Below are positions 36,102 to 45,272 of a stretch of DNA of 64,000 nt, piece by piece. Position 1 is the stretch's first letter. Each line of letters opens with the position of its first letter. The stretch covers positions 1,798,001 through 1,862,000 of the forward strand of contig NZ_CP073343.1 in assembly GCF_024397855.1 (NCBI RefSeq), given 5' to 3'. The notes under the pieces are model-generated. The model worked only from the letters and a program-made list of their open reading frames with translations, had not been told where the DNA came from and ran no database searches. The stretch comes from Marinomonas rhizomae. GTDB taxonomy: Bacteria; Pseudomonadota; Gammaproteobacteria; Pseudomonadales; Marinomonadaceae. Position numbers and translations under genes: made by a program.

Positions 36102-37259
36102 GTGCGAATTTTATTGATCAGTGCTTACGAAGCCAGCAGCCATAAGGCCTGGGCAAATACCTTGATGAGTGGCTTAGGTCAGCATGAATGGAGTTACTTG
36201 TCTTTGCCTGCTCGACATTTTGCGTGGCGGATTCGCGGTAACGCCATGAGTTTTGCGTTTGATCCGCAATTTAAACCTCAGATAGAGCAAGAGTACGATT
36301 TGGTCATTGCGACGTCGATGACAGACTGTGTCGGTTTAAAAGCCTTTTGCACAAACTTACAGAACATTCCTTGGGTGCTGTATTTTCATGAAAATCAATT
36401 TGCTTACCCGGCCAGTGATAAACAGCAAGGTTTGGTGGAAATGCAGATGGTCACCTTGTACAGCGCCTTGGCTGCTGACCTGTGCGTGTTTAATAGCGCA
36501 TTCAATAAAGACTCTTTCTTTGGTGGGGCGCGGGCTTTACTAAAGAAACTGCCTGATTATGTCTCGCCAGATTGGTTAAATGATATAGAAGCCAAAGCTC
36601 AAGTGCTTGCTGTGCCTTTGGATATGCCTACTTCTAAAGATGAGTTAGCAAAAAATGTTTTAATGCCTGACGAGCAGGGCGTGAATAGCAAAGCATCAGA
36701 GCGAATTAAATTGGTTTGGTCGGCGCGTTGGGAATTTGACAAAGGGCCTGATCGATTGCTGGCTATGTTAGAAGAATTAGAGCGCCGCAAGCTAGACTAT
36801 GAAATTGCCATTCTTGGCGAACAGTTTCGTTCTATTCCAAAAGAATTTGATCAGATTCAAGCCAAGTTTACTCATCGAATCACACAGTTTGGCTTCGCGC
36901 CAAGTCGGGCGGATTATCTCGCTTTCCTTGCTTCGTCAGACATAGTTCTGTCGACGGCGTTACATGAATTCCAAGGTCTTGCTGTGCTGGAAGCGGTCGC
37001 GCTTGGTTGTGTGCCTGTGCTGCCAGACCGACAGGTTTATCCAGAGCTGTTTGGCAATCACCTGAACGAAAAGCTGTATCTTTATCAAAGCGATTTGAAG
37101 GATATTCAGAGCGAAGCCGAGCGAGCAGTGGACTTGATTCTGCGTGTTGTTAGGGATGATGTGAAAGCGCCAGATGTTAGCCATTACCAAGCCGAAAACT
37201 TACTAAAAAAATATGATGAGCTTATTGATCAGCACGGATGTCAAATTGATTATGTATAG
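36102..37259 (+). CDS. DUF3524-containing glycosyltransferase (tRNA-queuosine mannosyltransferase-like)
   Basis: 385 aa. The N-terminal domain (about 1-170), beginning MRILLISAYEASSHKAWAN and containing WVLYFHENQFAYP, is DUF3524. The C-terminal part (about 230-360) is a GT4-type domain with WSARWEFDKGPDRLL and STALHEFQGLAVLEAVA. The human relative mannosylates queuosine in tRNA; the bacterial role is less certain. The GTG at 36102 gives the expected N-terminus. Confidence 0.85.
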   Translation: MRILLISAYEASSHKAWANTLMSGLGQHEWSYLSLPARHFAWRIRGNAMSFAFDPQFKPQIEQEYDLVIATSMTDCVGLKAFCTNLQNIPWVLYFHENQFAYPASDKQQGLVEMQMVTLYSALAADLCVFNSAFNKDSFFGGARALLKKLPDYVSPDWLNDIEAKAQVLAVPLDMPTSKDELAKNVLMPDEQGVNSKASERIKLVWSARWEFDKGPDRLLAMLEELERRKLDYEIAILGEQFRSIPKEFDQIQAKFTHRITQFGFAPSRADYLAFLASSDIVLSTALHEFQGLAVLEAVALGCVPVLPDRQVYPELFGNHLNEKLYLYQSDLKDIQSEAERAVDLILRVVRDDVKAPDVSHYQAENLLKKYDELIDQHGCQIDYV

Positions 37260-37524
37260 ACAACTTGGCTAATCTGTATTTTATCAAGCACTTATTGTTT
37301 CTGTTTTTCTCTACATTATTTATGAATCAAAATGGCGCGTAATGCTTTATATTGCGCCTATTTTGTGCGATATTCCTATGGTTGATGCCTTAAAAATAAA
37401 AACAAATTCACTTTAATCGTAAGAAAGAAGAGCAAATTCACGTCATTTTAATATGTATATACATGTTGGTATGTATGTTGCTTTTTAGCTTATGATTAAT
37501 AACCTTCTCATAGGAAGTCTTCAT
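37260..37524. other. Intergenic region upstream of the YjiH-like gene
   Basis: AT-rich, with no supported ORF or hairpin terminator. It should hold the YjiH-like promoter. Confidence 0.45.
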
Positions 37525-38844
37525 ATGAATGCTACAGATCCAAAGTCAGGAGCGGTGTCTCCACTGTCTCTTCTTAAACTCATTGCCTATAGCTGCATTG
37601 GCCTTTTTGTCTTTTTCATTCCGATCAATATCGGTGGGAAAGAAACCATCCCGCTTGATCATATTGTGTCTTGGCTCCGTAATGATTACGGTCAAATGGC
37701 CGAGGTTTACGCTATTTTGGTTGTGTTGGCCGGTGGTGCTTATCCTTTTATCTCGGGTAACTGGAAAGCCAGTAAAACGCAAACGGTGTTGTCTATTTTT
37801 AAAGTCTTGGGCGTCGTCACTGCGATAATGGCGTTTTTCTCCGTCGGGCCTGCTTTCTTGTTCGAAAAAGACATGCTGCCGTTCTTATTTAGCAAGTTGG
37901 TGGTGCCGGTTGGTTTGATTGTACCTATTGGTGCAGTGTTTCTAGCGTTTCTGATTGGTTACGGTTTGCTTGAATTTGCCGGTGTGCTTTTACAGCCGAT
38001 TATGAAGCCTCTGTTTAAGACGCCAGGTAAGTCAGCGATTGATGCGGTTGCGTCCTTTGTTGGTAGTTATTCTATTGGTCTGTTGATTACCAACCGCGTT
38101 TATAAATCTGGTCAATATTCCGCGAAAGAAGCGGCGATTATTGCGACTGGTTTTTCTACCGTCTCGGCAACCTTTATGGTGATTGTGGCGAAAACACTGG
38201 GCTTGATGGATGTTTGGAACGTCTTTTTCTGGGCCACTTTATTGATCACTTTTGTGGTGACAGCAATCACAGTACGCATTTTTCCGCTTAGCAAAATGGA
38301 CGACACGGCAGAAAGTCGTGAAGTCGAAAAGTTCGAGCATTCGCGCTTCAAACAAGCGGCATTGGAAGGGTTGGATGTGGCGAAAAACGCCGCGCCTATC
38401 GGTCGTAATATCCTACAAAACATCAAAGAAGGCATGTTAATGGCAATGAGCATTTTGCCTTCTATTATGTCGGTTGGTTTGTGTGGCTTGTTATTGGCGA
38501 AATACACGCCAGTGTTTGAGTGGATTGGTTACCTGTTTTACCCATTCGCATGGATCGCCCAGTTGCCAGATCCAATGATGGTGGCGACAGCGTCGGCTAC
38601 TGGTTTGGCTGAAATGTTCTTACCGGCGCTAATCGCAGCGAAAAGCGTGTTTGTTGTGAAGTTTGTCGTTGGTGTAGTGTCTATCTCATCCATACTTTTC
38701 TTCTCTGCATCGATTCCTTGTATCTTGTCGACCGAGATCCCATTGAATATTAAACAAATGTTGATTGTTTGGTATCAGCGTGTTGCTTTAACGATTCTCA
38801 TTGCTTCACCTGTAGCATTTTGGGCTGAGCAGTTTGTTCAGTAG
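37525..38844 (+). CDS. YjiH family membrane transporter (nucleoside-recognition/gate domain)
   Basis: 439 aa from ATG 37525, preceded by AGGAAG; an upstream ATG at 37492 would add eleven residues. About ten to eleven membrane helices with two gate-type motifs, including SFVGSYSIGLLITNRVYKSG and ASATGLAEMFLPALIAAKS. YjiH proteins are presumed transporters of unknown substrate. Confidence 0.88.
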   Translation: MNATDPKSGAVSPLSLLKLIAYSCIGLFVFFIPINIGGKETIPLDHIVSWLRNDYGQMAEVYAILVVLAGGAYPFISGNWKASKTQTVLSIFKVLGVVTAIMAFFSVGPAFLFEKDMLPFLFSKLVVPVGLIVPIGAVFLAFLIGYGLLEFAGVLLQPIMKPLFKTPGKSAIDAVASFVGSYSIGLLITNRVYKSGQYSAKEAAIIATGFSTVSATFMVIVAKTLGLMDVWNVFFWATLLITFVVTAITVRIFPLSKMDDTAESREVEKFEHSRFKQAALEGLDVAKNAAPIGRNILQNIKEGMLMAMSILPSIMSVGLCGLLLAKYTPVFEWIGYLFYPFAWIAQLPDPMMVATASATGLAEMFLPALIAAKSVFVVKFVVGVVSISSILFFSASIPCILSTEIPLNIKQMLIVWYQRVALTILIASPVAFWAEQFVQ

Positions 38845-38908
38845 TCAGTAAACTGTTGCTCTACTATCGTTAAATTATTGGTAATAGAGAGTTATAGAAA
38901 AATAAAGC

Positions 38909-38952
38909 AAAACACACCGAATTGACCTTTTTACATTAATTTGGTGTGTTTT
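38909..38952 (+). terminator. Intrinsic terminator
   Basis: A 15-bp stem (38909-38923 with 38938-38952) with one wobble pair and a T-run at its end, after the YjiH-like gene. Confidence 0.8.
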
Positions 38953-39044
38953 ATATTTCCCTTCAAAATGTCGAATTTCTTCAATTAATGCTGATCAGCT
39001 ACCGCTAGGATTGGGCTTCAAATTTATTCTTTGGAGATCTCAAT

Positions 39045-39500
39045 ATGTTAAAACGTATCAACTATTATGCTGCTGCTCCACAAGTGTTCGAGCTGTTGTT
39101 CAAGCAAGAAGAAATTTTAGGCAAACAATTTGCGGATATACCAAGCTTAGGTAAAACTATATTGGAATTAGTGAAGCTTCGTGTCTCACAAATAAACCAA
39201 TGTGCGTTTTGTTTGGATATGCATAGCACGCAAGCATTTGAAATGGGTGAGACGTACGAGCGAATGATAGCCTTGAATGCATGGCAAGATTCACCGCTAT
39301 TTTCTGAGCAAGAACGTCAGGCTTTGGCTTGGGTGGAGCATCTTATCGCAGGTCATTCTGTTGGGGACGGTCATTATGAAGAAATGCAGGCAAATTTTGG
39401 TGAATCTGGATTAACTCATTTAACCGCTGCAATAAACGCTATTTCTAGTTGGAACAGAATGGTAAAAGTATATAAACCTGAAGTTGGTAGCTTTCGCTGA
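39045..39500 (+). CDS. Carboxymuconolactone decarboxylase / AhpD-like protein
   Basis: 151 aa, helical. The redox motif CAFCLDMHSTQA is the CxxC-x3-H signature of AhpD-like alkylhydroperoxidase domains. ATG with GGAG upstream. It lies 39 bp ahead of an AraC-type regulator in the same direction and is probably part of one unit. Confidence 0.9.
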   Translation: MLKRINYYAAAPQVFELLFKQEEILGKQFADIPSLGKTILELVKLRVSQINQCAFCLDMHSTQAFEMGETYERMIALNAWQDSPLFSEQERQALAWVEHLIAGHSVGDGHYEEMQANFGESGLTHLTAAINAISSWNRMVKVYKPEVGSFR

Positions 39501-39539
39501 ACAAGCGGTTTGCTTACACCAGTAAATGAGAGGACTAAC

Positions 39540-40313
39540 ATGTTGTCGCCCTTGTTGTTTGATATTCACTTTCCACAAGGGCGACTTTCTTTGTGGTTGC
39601 AGGCTATTTGGTCGGCACAAATCCCAATGGATCAACAGGGTGTTACGCGTCGCTTGGTTGCTGATGCAGGTAGTGGAATATTGTTCAATCTTGGAGAGCC
39701 GATACGGGTTGATCAAGAAGTTTGGAATGAAACAGTGATATTTCAATCAACCAATCGGCAGGCGCATATTATTCATTTACCCACTGGTGCTAATTTAGTT
39801 GGTGTGCGTTTTCAGCCCGGAATGGGTGGCTTGTTGCAGACGGAGTTAGCTGCGCTGGAAGGCAATATTGGCTCATGGCAATCGTCTGAATTTATCCAAT
39901 CTTTATTGGTTCAGTTAAAAAGTATTTTAAGTGTAGAAGAACGTATTAATTTATTGGATAAGGCTTTCGATCACGTTACTTCAGGATCGACATATGATCA
40001 TGACCCAGTAGTGAAAGCCATAGAATTGCTTCAACAATCTTCCCGAGTTGATTTGTTAGATAGCCTTCCTCTTAGTCAGCGGCAAATAGAGCGTCAGTTT
40101 CAAACTCGTTTGAGTATGTCTCCAAAATACTTCCAACGCTTGAGAAGAGTTCGAGCGGTTTTGTTGGCTCTAAAAATGGAAGAAAATCATGTCAAACTGG
40201 CTGAACTCGCTGTCGAATACGGTTTTTCTGATCAAGCCCACATGACACGTGAATGTCAGTTAATCGCCGGTATTACGCCAAAGCGTTTTATGAAAAGCAG
40301 GTTCTTACGCTAA
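39540..40313 (+). CDS. AraC-family transcriptional regulator
   Basis: 257 aa from ATG 39540 with GAGAGGAC upstream; a longer frame from 39510 is less likely. A DUF6597-like N-terminal part precedes a C-terminal AraC helix-turn-helix domain (about 165-257), with LPLSQRQIERQFQTRLSMSP and LAELAVEYGFSDQAHMTREC. Likely regulates the AhpD-like gene or the membrane protein gene that follows. Confidence 0.9.
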   Translation: MLSPLLFDIHFPQGRLSLWLQAIWSAQIPMDQQGVTRRLVADAGSGILFNLGEPIRVDQEVWNETVIFQSTNRQAHIIHLPTGANLVGVRFQPGMGGLLQTELAALEGNIGSWQSSEFIQSLLVQLKSILSVEERINLLDKAFDHVTSGSTYDHDPVVKAIELLQQSSRVDLLDSLPLSQRQIERQFQTRLSMSPKYFQRLRRVRAVLLALKMEENHVKLAELAVEYGFSDQAHMTRECQLIAGITPKRFMKSRFLR

Positions 40314-40362
40314 CGGGCTTATTTTTGATGGTGCCTATAGTCAAGTTTGCTATGATTCCAGC

Positions 40363-41097
40363 ATGAAATCAAAACTGCAATTTACCGCTATTTATCTGCC
40401 TGTCTTCCTTGTGTTATGGCTGGGGCTTTTCCTCGATAGCAAAGCATTGGCAGAGCACATTCCGTTTAATCAATGGATCACTAATTTCTTGGTATTGATC
40501 TGTTTTGCCTGGGTTTATTCTCGTGTTACGGCAAGAATCAAAAAGCTGATGTTGTATGGCATTGCGTTGGCTTTGCTGGGGGAGGTGGTGTTTTCCCTTC
40601 TTTTGGGAATGTATGAATATCGGCTTGAGAATGTCCCTATTTATGTGCCTCTTGGTCACAGTCTTATTTATGCCGCTGTGTTTTATATCCAAAAAGAAAA
40701 AATTATCCAGCGTAATAAGGCACGTATTATTTCGATCTTGTACTGGGCAATGATTACCTATTCAAGCCTTTGGCTGCTGTTCGACCAGGATGTATTTGGC
40801 TTCCTTTGTATGTTGGTGATTGTGCTGCTGTTAAGAAAGAAAACGGGCAATGAGCTGTTTTTTCTTATCATGTTTTTCATGGTGGTGTATTTGGAATTAC
40901 TGGGAACTTATTACCAGTGCTGGTTTTGGCCCGACACCTGGTTCGGTAAGGTGCCTTTCATTGCGAGTAGTAATCCGCCGAGTGGCATTAGCGTGTTTTA
41001 TTTTGGTTTCGATATTGGCTGTTTATGGATATATAAAAAACTGAATAGACAAAAATGGAACCGCATGAAGATACTTAGACAAATCCGGTCTTCATAG
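40363..41097 (+). CDS. Unrecognised multi-pass membrane protein
   Basis: 244 aa, mostly hydrophobic, with about seven membrane helices spaced over residues 5-230. Charged residues sit in short loops, and the motif SSNPPSGISVFYFGFDIG is near the C-terminus. I do not recognise the family. It follows the AraC gene by 49 bp and ends at a strong terminator. Confidence 0.75.
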   Translation: MKSKLQFTAIYLPVFLVLWLGLFLDSKALAEHIPFNQWITNFLVLICFAWVYSRVTARIKKLMLYGIALALLGEVVFSLLLGMYEYRLENVPIYVPLGHSLIYAAVFYIQKEKIIQRNKARIISILYWAMITYSSLWLLFDQDVFGFLCMLVIVLLLRKKTGNELFFLIMFFMVVYLELLGTYYQCWFWPDTWFGKVPFIASSNPPSGISVFYFGFDIGCLWIYKKLNRQKWNRMKILRQIRSS

Positions 41098-41100
41098 CAA

Positions 41101-41135
41101 AAAAAAGAGTCACGTTATTGGCGTGACTCTTTTTT
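41101..41135 (+). terminator. Intrinsic terminator
   Basis: GAGTCACG (41107-41114) pairs with 41122-41129; A-run before and T-run after, so it serves both the membrane protein gene and the convergent glutathione peroxidase. Confidence 0.88.
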
Positions 41136-41156
41136 GTCTAAACTTTGCTTTAACGC

Positions 41157-41690
41157 TTATAGATCGGCTTCAATCGATGCAACAAGTGCGTCGTCTTTTG
41201 GCGTTACATCGGGAGAGAAACGCCCAACCTTGCCATCTTTGGTGATCAAAAACTTCTCAAAGTTCCAAACTACTTCTGGTGCATTTGTCGCTTCGATTTT
41301 ATGACCTGCCAACATGTTAACCATAGCATCGCGATTTGGTGTAACCGGTGCCGCTGTAATCAAGCCTTTGTATAAAGGATGTTTGTCTTCGCCAGTGACA
41401 GTAATTTTGCTGAACATTGGGAAGGTTACATCGTAGGTAAGGCTGCAAAACTGTTGAATTTCTTCATTGCTACCTGGTTCTTGACCTGCAAAATCGTTTG
41501 CAGGGAAGCCTAGGATTTCTAAACCTTGCTCGTGGTATTTTTTGTACAAGGCTTCAAGGCCTTCGTACTGTGGCGTTAGCCCACATTTAGACGCAACGTT
41601 AACCACCAAAACGGTTTTGCCTTGGTAAGTCGATAGATCAACACTTTTGCCTTGGATGTCATTAACTGTCAAATCTAATACGTGACTCAT
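41157..41690 (-). CDS. Glutathione peroxidase
   Basis: 177 aa. NVASKCGLTPQYEGLE carries the peroxidatic cysteine (about residue 36), GFPANDFAGQEPG the Gln and Asn region, and WNFEKFLI the Trp. A Cys, not a Sec, enzyme. It reduces hydroperoxides, using glutathione or more probably thioredoxin as for many bacterial members. Confidence 0.94.
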   Translation of the reverse strand: MSHVLDLTVNDIQGKSVDLSTYQGKTVLVVNVASKCGLTPQYEGLEALYKKYHEQGLEILGFPANDFAGQEPGSNEEIQQFCSLTYDVTFPMFSKITVTGEDKHPLYKGLITAAPVTPNRDAMVNMLAGHKIEATNAPEVVWNFEKFLITKDGKVGRFSPDVTPKDDALVASIEADL

Positions 41691-41800
41691 GTAACCCCCT
41701 TATAGATGATAAAAATCAATTCGAAAAATCCGTTTAAGCATAGCGTTTAATGCTTGGTTGAAATGCGAAGCAATTGCATAAATTAATGTTATGCGTGTTG

Positions 41801-43135
41801 TTAGCTTTTTAAAGGGCCGCCTTGGTCTAATAGTAATTCACGTAATTTGCAGAACACTTCTGGCGATTGACGAACTCCGTCGTGTTCGTAGCTATTGGTG
41901 ATCCAAACTTGAGAGTGTCCGACTTGGCTCGCCGTTTTTAGCGACAATTCACGGGGCACGTACATGTCGTTGTGATACACAGCGGCGACAACGGGCACCT
42001 TGTTCTTGGCAAGTTTTTCGAGATCATAAAGTGGCGCGTAGTCTTGGTATTCCGCTAGGGCGTTTGCTGCATCCGCAAAAGGGCGCAGTGAGGCAATTTG
42101 ATCAAACATCCACGGATAGATCATTTCGCCAGTAAGCATCAAAGGCGAGTGTGATTCGTCAAATTCACTAAATTGCCCACGCAGTTGTTGGGCTGACCAG
42201 TTGGTTTTTTCATTGGGTTGACCATAGATACTTTCATGAATCGCCGCAAATAGCGGGCCTTCATAGTAGCTGGTGATGTTCATTACCTGTTCTAAAAATA
42301 CATCGCTGAGTCGCGTTTTGTCACTGCCAGCAAAGGCTTCGTCCACCAACCAGTGTACTTGATCAATTCCAGGACCCATGCCCAAGAGAATGCCGATACT
42401 CTGAAAGCGTTCTAATGTGAGCTGGTCGCCATCGGGTAACAGTACCGTTTCGTTAGTAAGGCATTGAGCGATTTTTGCCATGGTATTGGCGTCTTCTGGG
42501 TAACGCGCATAATAGTCTTGGTTTTTCTCGATCACGCGCTGATAAGTTAGCTGATAAACCTCTTTTGCTGATTCTTCAAGCCCAGCCAATCCACCCGTTA
42601 CATAACATGCCGCTAGCCCTTCCGGCGCTTGGGATAAATAAGCCAGCGTAATAAAGCCACCGTAGCTTTGTCCCAAGGTTTCAAACAAACGGCCGCCATA
42701 AACGGTTTTTCTTAAATGTTCGCAGTCGGCAACAATGCTGTCAGCACGGAATTTAAGTAGATAATCACGACCTTCCTCAGCAGATAACTTGCTAATCAAG
42801 TTGCTATCAATTCGGCTGCTGCGGCCAGTGCCACGTTGATCTATCAGAATAACCCGATGGGTTTTCAACGCTTCCGCCATCCAAGATGGGGAACCAGGCA
42901 TTGGGCGAGGGGATTTGCCGCCAGGTCCGCCTTGTAAAAATAGCAATAAAGGAAGCTCTTCATCGGCGCGGTTTATGTCCACCACTTCGCGAGCAAACAG
43001 CGTAATCGTTGGGGTATTTCCAGTAGTATGATTAACGGAGTCCTGATCACAGGAAGTCCAGTCCAGAGGGACGTCTAACTCGTATTCGGTAATCTGCATG
43101 CCTTTCATCTGGTACTGTTTCTGTACTGCGTTCAT
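41801..43135 (-). CDS. Prolyl aminopeptidase-like alpha/beta hydrolase (S33)
   Basis: 444 aa. LFLQGGPGGKSPRP (oxyanion region), LIDQRGTGRSS and the nucleophile GQSYGGFITL near residue 158 are S33 signatures; Asp and His are expected near DMYVP and YEHDGVR. The usual HGGPG is QGGPG here. It probably cleaves N-terminal residues from small peptides. Confidence 0.9.
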   Translation of the reverse strand: MNAVQKQYQMKGMQITEYELDVPLDWTSCDQDSVNHTTGNTPTITLFAREVVDINRADEELPLLLFLQGGPGGKSPRPMPGSPSWMAEALKTHRVILIDQRGTGRSSRIDSNLISKLSAEEGRDYLLKFRADSIVADCEHLRKTVYGGRLFETLGQSYGGFITLAYLSQAPEGLAACYVTGGLAGLEESAKEVYQLTYQRVIEKNQDYYARYPEDANTMAKIAQCLTNETVLLPDGDQLTLERFQSIGILLGMGPGIDQVHWLVDEAFAGSDKTRLSDVFLEQVMNITSYYEGPLFAAIHESIYGQPNEKTNWSAQQLRGQFSEFDESHSPLMLTGEMIYPWMFDQIASLRPFADAANALAEYQDYAPLYDLEKLAKNKVPVVAAVYHNDMYVPRELSLKTASQVGHSQVWITNSYEHDGVRQSPEVFCKLRELLLDQGGPLKS

Positions 43136-43187
43136 TCTTACCTCGTTGTTATGTATAACGATTTGACGGTTTGTATTGTTGGATACT

Positions 43188-43958
43188 TTATACTTGATAA
43201 ATGCGGGTGATGAAATGTTCAGCGACTTTTTTGGGCAGGTCGCTGTCGGCTAACAAAGTTGAAAGCCCTAGGTTGATTGAATGAATTTGATCTGGGCTTA
43301 AATCGTCTTCAATCTGGAATTCTGTGGTAATACAATCTTTACCGTCATGGTTTTTTTCGATGTGACGTGAAATCTTGTAATGTTTGATACGTTGAGCAAG
43401 AAAATAATTACTCACAAGCGTGAAATATTCTTCGGTTTCTTCTGGCGTAATATCGTGCTTAATAAGAAACTCTTGCAATGCGTTTTCTTGAGGGACGTTG
43501 GATTTTAAATACGTCTCCATTAATTTGGCGTCTTTCGCAAATGCCCCCATGCCTTTATAAAGATTGCTTAGCGTGACAATTACGCTCATGGATGCCGGAG
43601 TGGATGCTAGGTAATCTTCTAGCACCTGAACCGCCATTTTGGGAAAGCCTAGGCTGTTAAGGTGGGAGGCGTAGTTAGTATAAATAGTGGCATTGTCTAA
43701 ATAGTTCAGTGTTTCAAAAAACGCTTTGCTCAATTCTTTCTGGTTACCCAGAGCGACTTGCAAATACATCATTGCCACGTAACTGTAGCCTTTAGACAGC
43801 TCGCTTAGATGACTGATTTTTACTCGAATGTCTCGTTCAATACTGGCTTTTTCGAACTCAGTTACTGCACTAAATGGCCCCATTTGATAATAAAATTGCT
43901 CACATTGAGTCATTACATCATTCATGAGGTCGTTTATTGAAAGCTCAGGCTGCGTCAT
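43188..43958 (-). CDS. Alpha-helical TPR-like protein of unknown function
   Basis: 256 aa from ATG 43958 with AGGAC upstream; the frame reaches 43982. The middle consists of helix pairs such as TIYTNYASHLNSLGFPKMAVQVLEDYL and VIVTLSNLYKGMG, as in tetratricopeptide repeats. No catalytic motif seen. Probably a scaffold or interaction protein. Confidence 0.75.
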   Translation of the reverse strand: MTQPELSINDLMNDVMTQCEQFYYQMGPFSAVTEFEKASIERDIRVKISHLSELSKGYSYVAMMYLQVALGNQKELSKAFFETLNYLDNATIYTNYASHLNSLGFPKMAVQVLEDYLASTPASMSVIVTLSNLYKGMGAFAKDAKLMETYLKSNVPQENALQEFLIKHDITPEETEEYFTLVSNYFLAQRIKHYKISRHIEKNHDGKDCITTEFQIEDDLSPDQIHSINLGLSTLLADSDLPKKVAEHFITRIYQV

Positions 43959-44242
43959 CGTTTGTCCTACGTTCTCTATCATTTGGCCAATTCACCATGA
44001 CTTGATCCTAGCAAATATGATCGAAGCACGACTATAGCCAATGACAAAAAGACCAAGCTCAACATGATTTGAATGTAGAAACCGACAGAAATAGTACAAA
44101 ATTGCCTTTAAAGACGGGCCTTAGGCTTGTAATTGTTATTTTTAGTACTTATCTATTACTTTATGCATAATGATTGCGATATGGTTATCAGACACCGTCT
44201 ACATTAGATTTATTACAAGAGAGAACTTCGGAGCGGCTTTAT

Positions 44243-44800
44243 ATGAAAAAACTTGATTTTTACCCAACAACTGACATCGACGAATTGGCTTGGCCTGAAG
44301 AAAACTACGATCTTACCATCGACTCCCCAGCACTGAGTTTTTTTACTGATTTTCAAAACAACAAACCTTTGATTGTTGAGTCCACTTGGTCTGTATTAAA
44401 CGTTAAAGAGCTGATGCAAAAAGAGCACGTGCGCTTAAAATTTGTCATTGACGAGAATAAGCATTTTATTGGTGTTGTTAGTGCAGATGATCTGATCGAA
44501 CGAAAAATTGTTCAAAAAGTATCGGAAGGTTTGGAGCGAGCTGAAATCGTCGTTGCTGATCTAATGACAGCTAAAAAGAATCTAAAAGCATTGGATTGGC
44601 AGGATATTTCCAAAGCCAGCATTTCTGATGTCATCACCGCCCTTAAAAATGATGGTGAACGTCACTGTCTTGTTATGGATCGTGAGAATCACAAGATTCG
44701 CGGTATTTTCTCAGCCAGTGATATTTCGCGCAGACTGCGTCTGAACATCGATATTCAAGAAAAAACCAGCTTCTCTAAAGTCTTTACCGCAACACTTTAA
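44243..44800 (+). CDS. CBS-pair domain protein
   Basis: 185 aa from ATG 44243 with GGAG upstream. Two CBS motifs: RLKFVIDENKHFIGVVSADDL (about 70-95) and HCLVMDRENHKIRGIFSASDISRRL (about 150-175). CBS pairs bind adenosyl nucleotides. No effector domain is fused, so it may act on a partner protein. A longer frame from 44174 lacks a ribosome-binding site. Confidence 0.87.
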   Translation: MKKLDFYPTTDIDELAWPEENYDLTIDSPALSFFTDFQNNKPLIVESTWSVLNVKELMQKEHVRLKFVIDENKHFIGVVSADDLIERKIVQKVSEGLERAEIVVADLMTAKKNLKALDWQDISKASISDVITALKNDGERHCLVMDRENHKIRGIFSASDISRRLRLNIDIQEKTSFSKVFTATL

Positions 44801-44804
44801 CATC

Positions 44805-44877
44805 TCAGACAGACATTTTTTGATTGTCTGATCTTCTATAGCCCTTATTGCGAAACGTTAATAGGCAATAAGGGCTA
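44805..44877 (+). terminator. Two hairpins after the CBS gene
   Basis: A 7-bp stem (44805-44811 with 44825-44831) and a perfect 13-bp stem (44839-44851 with 44865-44877). The second has no T-run, so termination may depend on Rho. Confidence 0.5.
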
Positions 44878-45071
44878 CACAGTTTAAGCCATTTACCTAA
44901 GCAACAGCCCACAATCCGTTAAATTCCTGCTCAAACCAAACTGCTCCATCTTCCGCACCCTTAAAAATCTCATTGGCTCAAGAGTCCGAGCCGACCGTAT
45001 GTATCAATTACTAATAGCAAAACAGCCGAGCTGCACTAGTTTTGGTTCCATTATGGCAACAAGTTGACTGA

Positions 45072-45203
45072 ATTGGATTGATCGATGACCTCGTCACATT
45101 CTATCAGAATCACGGCTTCATCTTCCTTCAGAAGGAAGAGCACACCTCCAAACTTTGGATGCCGATCGAATCCATTGCTAAATTCTCCAAAGACCGAAAA
45201 TAA
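45072..45203 (+). pseudogene. Remnant of a GNAT acetyltransferase (C-terminus, TacT-like)
   Basis: A frame beginning after a stop at 45069 reads LIDDLVTFYQNHGF then KLWMPIESIAKF. The FYxNHGF motif and the LxMPIxxI ending match the C-terminus of GNAT acetyltransferases of toxin-antitoxin type. The rest of the gene upstream is disrupted by stops and unrecognisable. No antitoxin is visible. A perfect hairpin terminator follows. Confidence 0.65.
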
Positions 45204-45206
45204 TCT

Positions 45207-45236
45207 ATTAAATCAGCAATCAAATGCTGATTTAAT
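45207..45236 (+). terminator. Hairpin after the GNAT remnant
   Basis: ATTAAATCAGCA (45207-45218) pairs perfectly with 45225-45236 around a 6-nt loop, followed by CTTCTC. It probably once ended the GNAT gene and may also serve the convergent LysR gene. Confidence 0.55.
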
Positions 45237-45272
45237 CTTCTCACCAAAAGCAGCCAGACAAAATGAGATCGC

